In this document: piece by piece, positions 6,059 to 7,796 of the stretch | Numbering within the stretch: position 1 is the first letter of the stretch | Layout of the letters: each line of letters begins with the position of its first letter | Origin: Pseudomonadota bacterium | GTDB lineage: Bacteria; Pseudomonadota; Gammaproteobacteria; Burkholderiales; SG8-41 | Assembly (NCBI GenBank): GCA_023431245.1 | Contig: JAEYXO010000201.1 | Span: forward strand, 1 to 7,796 | Reading direction: 5' to 3' | DNA: 7,796 bases | Position numbers and translations under genes: made by a program | Notes under the pieces: generated by a model | Told to the model about the DNA's origin: nothing | What the model saw: the letters and a program-made list of their open reading frames with translations, nothing else | Database searches by the model: none

Positions 6059-6436
6059 ATGAACCGTTTTAACCGCGCCATCGCCCGCCTGCTTGTCGTC
6101 TGCACTTTTGCGCTCGGATTGCCGCTGCCGGCTTCGGCGGATATCGTCACCACAGACCAGATCTACGCCAGCTCGGAACGCGAGCGCGTCCGCAGTTTCA
6201 TGGAACGGGAAGACGTGCGGTCGCAGCTGCAGTCTTTCGGCGTTGACGCCGATGCGGCAAAAGCGCGCGTCGATGCGCTGTCCGACCAGGAAGTGAAGGA
6301 ACTCGCGGGACGCCTTGACGAACTGCCTGCTGGCGCCGGCATTGTCGGTGCGCTTTTTGCGGTGTTCATCATCCTGCTGGTCACCGACATTCTCGGCCTG
6401 ACCAAGGTCTTCCCGTTTACACGGGCGGTGCGCTGA
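6059..6436 (+). CDS. PA2779 family small exported membrane-anchored protein
   Basis: This 125-residue protein belongs to the family named after Pseudomonas aeruginosa PA2779, whose function is unknown. It has a signal peptide: basic N-terminus (R3, R6, R10), hydrophobic core (11-20), and an ASA cleavage motif (25-27) before D28. The middle part (28-90) is charged and helical (DIVTTDQIYAS, then ERERVRSFMEREDV). The PAGAG motif (90-94) precedes a single hydrophobic helix (95-113), followed by the tail LTKVFPFTRAVR (114-125), which is characteristic of the family. The mature protein should be held in the inner membrane by the C-terminal helix with most of it in the periplasm. The ATG has a strong AAGGAG at 7-base spacing. 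The stop codon lies 3 bases before the start of the cysteine peptidase gene, so the two are almost certainly one operon. Serving as the peptidase's partner or substrate is inference. Confidence 0.88.
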   Translation: MNRFNRAIARLLVVCTFALGLPLPASADIVTTDQIYASSERERVRSFMEREDVRSQLQSFGVDADAAKARVDALSDQEVKELAGRLDELPAGAGIVGALFAVFIILLVTDILGLTKVFPFTRAVR

Positions 6437-6439
6437 CCC

Positions 6440-7384
6440 GTGTCCGGCAGCACCAGGGTACCTGCGGTCGCGGTTACCCTGCTCATGGTGGCCATGCTGG
6501 CCGGATGCGCGAGTCCCCAGGTCCGGACACTGCTCGAACATCCGCCGGCTGCGCTGCCGCCGCGGGCTGAACTGGCGGCGGTGCCGTTCTTTCCGCAGCA
6601 GGACTATCAGTGCGGCCCGGCTGCACTGGCCACGGCATTGACGCATGCGGGTGCGCCGGTATCACCCGAAGCCCTGGTGCCGCAGGTCTACCTGCCGGCA
6701 CGCGAAGGCTCGCTGCAGGCGGAAATGCTCGCCACCACCCGGCGTCAGGGCCTGCTGGCGTATCCGCTGGCGCCCCGGCTGCAGGACCTGCTGTCGGAGG
6801 TTGCCGCCGGCAATCCGGTCATCGTGCTGCAGAATCTCTCGCTGGTCTTTGCCCCGCTCTGGCATTACGCCGTTGTGGTCGGTTACGACCGCGAACGCGG
6901 GGAAATCATCCTGCGTTCAGGCACCACACGCCGGCTGGTGATGACGCTGTCGACTTTCGAGCGCACCTGGGCACGCAGCGGGCACTGGGCCATGGTCGTG
7001 CTGCAGCCCGACCGGCTGGCGGCCACTGCGTCCGAAGCGGAACATGTCGCCGCTGCCGCCGCACTGGAGCGCAGTTCCCCCGCCGCCGCGCAGCGCGCAT
7101 ACGCCGGTGCACTTCAGCGCTGGCCGGCCAACCTCATTGCGCGTCTGGGTCTCGGCAATGTCGCCTACGCGCAGGGCAGGCTTGCCGAGGCGGAAGCGGC
7201 TTACCATGCCGCCACCCTTCAACATCCGCAGGCCGCCGATGCCTGGAACAATCTGGCGCAGGTCCGCTTCGAACTCGGCCGGAAAAGCGAAGCGCTGGCA
7301 GCCGCGCGCAAGGCGGTGGCGCTGGGCGGCCCGCGCGCTGCGCTCTACCGGAAAACCCTGGACAGCATCAGCCGCACAGACTGA
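6440..7384 (+). CDS. PA2778 family C39-like cysteine peptidase lipoprotein with TPR repeats
   Basis: This 314-residue protein starts with GTG at 6440. That start gives a complete lipoprotein signal with R6, a hydrophobic core and lipobox L20-A21-G22-C23, so it should be lipidated and held in the envelope. The peptidase domain (about 44-190) has the C39-like nucleophile motif YQCGPAALATAL (56-67, C58) with preceding glutamines Q53-Q54, and the histidine motif WHYAVVVGYD (141-150, H142). The position about 17 residues after the His, where C39 enzymes have an Asp-Pro, reads R159-S160-G161, so the third triad member is not obvious. Residues about 213-300 form two TPR units and part of a third (AYAGALQRWPANLIARLGLG; AWNNLAQVRFELGR). 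It follows the PA2779-family gene by 3 bases and probably depends on coupled translation, since its own Shine-Dalgarno is poor. The target is unknown. Met16 or Met19 starts would destroy the signal peptide. Confidence 0.88.
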   Translation: MSGSTRVPAVAVTLLMVAMLAGCASPQVRTLLEHPPAALPPRAELAAVPFFPQQDYQCGPAALATALTHAGAPVSPEALVPQVYLPAREGSLQAEMLATTRRQGLLAYPLAPRLQDLLSEVAAGNPVIVLQNLSLVFAPLWHYAVVVGYDRERGEIILRSGTTRRLVMTLSTFERTWARSGHWAMVVLQPDRLAATASEAEHVAAAAALERSSPAAAQRAYAGALQRWPANLIARLGLGNVAYAQGRLAEAEAAYHAATLQHPQAADAWNNLAQVRFELGRKSEALAAARKAVALGGPRAALYRKTLDSISRTD

Positions 7385-7394
7385 TGCCGGGCGG

Positions 7395-7796
7395 TCACGC
7401 CGCCTGCAGCGCCTGCTCCAGATCGGCGATGATGTCGTCGATGTGCTCGATGCCGATCGACAGCCGCACCATGTCCTCGCTGACGCCGGCACTCGCCAGC
7501 TCCCGAGGTGACAGCTGGCGGTGGGTGGTGCTCGCCGGATGGCAGGCCAGGGATTTGGCGTCGCCGATATTGACCAGCCGTGTCACCAGTTTCAGTGCGT
7601 CGATGAAACGCGCGCCGCCGGCGCTGCCGGACTTGATGCCGAAGCTGAGAATGCCTGAAGCACGGCCTTCCATGTATTTGTCGACCAGCGGTTTGTCCGG
7701 ATGGTCGGGCAGGCCGGCATAACGCACCCAGCCCACTTTCGCGTGGCCCTGCAGGTAACGGGCCACGGCCTGCGCGTTGTCGCAAATGCGGTCCAT
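7395..7796 (-). CDS. metY: O-acetylhomoserine aminocarboxypropyltransferase / sulfhydrylase, C-terminal part
   Basis: The last 133 residues of a PLP-dependent Cys/Met-metabolism enzyme are present. The gene enters from the right edge, and the methionine at the edge is internal. The full family length is about 430 residues, so the PLP lysine is outside the window. The motif NIGDAKSLACHPASTTHRQL (76-95 of the visible part) is the MetY/O-acetylhomoserine sulfhydrylase form of the conserved S-L-x-x-H-P-A-x-x-T-H segment. VRLSIGIEHIDDIIADLEQAL (110-130, cited by R111 and the G-I-E-H motif) carries the arginine that binds the substrate carboxylate in this fold. The enzyme would make homocysteine (or methionine) from O-acetylhomoserine and sulfide or methanethiol. 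Distinguishing it from MetZ or MetB relatives is done here by the C-H-P-A-S-T-T-H form only. It converges on the peptidase gene with a 10-bp gap and no terminator. Confidence 0.9.
   Translation of the reverse strand: MDRICDNAQAVARYLQGHAKVGWVRYAGLPDHPDKPLVDKYMEGRASGILSFGIKSGSAGGARFIDALKLVTRLVNIGDAKSLACHPASTTHRQLSPRELASAGVSEDMVRLSIGIEHIDDIIADLEQALQAA

Overview
The window is GC-rich, densely coded chromosomal DNA from a proteobacterium. The lgt/ilvD neighbourhood, the PA2778/PA2779-type gene pair, and the SapC and DUF2062 genes together suggest a betaproteobacterium or a related gammaproteobacterium. This taxonomic guess is inference from gene content, not from a marker gene. No phage, insertion sequence, CRISPR array or other mobile DNA is visible.

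Layout from left to right. Bases 1-216 are non-coding, with an AT-rich island. A one-domain voltage-gated ion channel of the bacterial sodium-channel type (217-1050) is followed 26 nt later by a small DUF2062 membrane protein (1077-1640). That gene's stop codon lies in the A tract of a symmetrical terminator hairpin, which also ends the opposing tRNA-Ala(CGC) gene (1674-1749, minus strand). A divergent promoter region (about 1764-1826) serves the tRNA and a SapC-family gene (1857-2636). The sapC-like gene converges on lgt (2633-3421, minus strand), and their stop codons overlap at one CTAG. A 105-bp divergent region separates lgt from ilvD (3527-5200), which has a strong ribosome binding site. 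A predicted two-half alpha/beta-barrel protein (5229-5873) follows ilvD.

A 185-bp non-coding stretch with predicted RNA structure leads into a two-gene unit. The first gene encodes a small exported, membrane-anchored protein of the PA2779 family (6059-6436). The second encodes a C39-like cysteine peptidase lipoprotein with TPR repeats, of the PA2778 family (6440-7384). The window ends with the C-terminal third of an O-acetylhomoserine sulfhydrylase-type enzyme on the minus strand (7395-7796, running off the edge).

How the genes relate. Most are housekeeping or metabolic: branched-chain amino acid synthesis (IlvD), lipoprotein maturation (Lgt), sulfur amino acid synthesis (MetY-type) and translation (tRNA-Ala). 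The least understood part is the PA2779/PA2778 pair. A predicted peptidase anchored to the envelope is tightly coupled to a small membrane-tethered secreted protein. The Shine-Dalgarno sequence of the first gene lies in a predicted hairpin whose U tract pairs with AGGAG, resembling an RNA-thermometer or other RBS-occlusion design.
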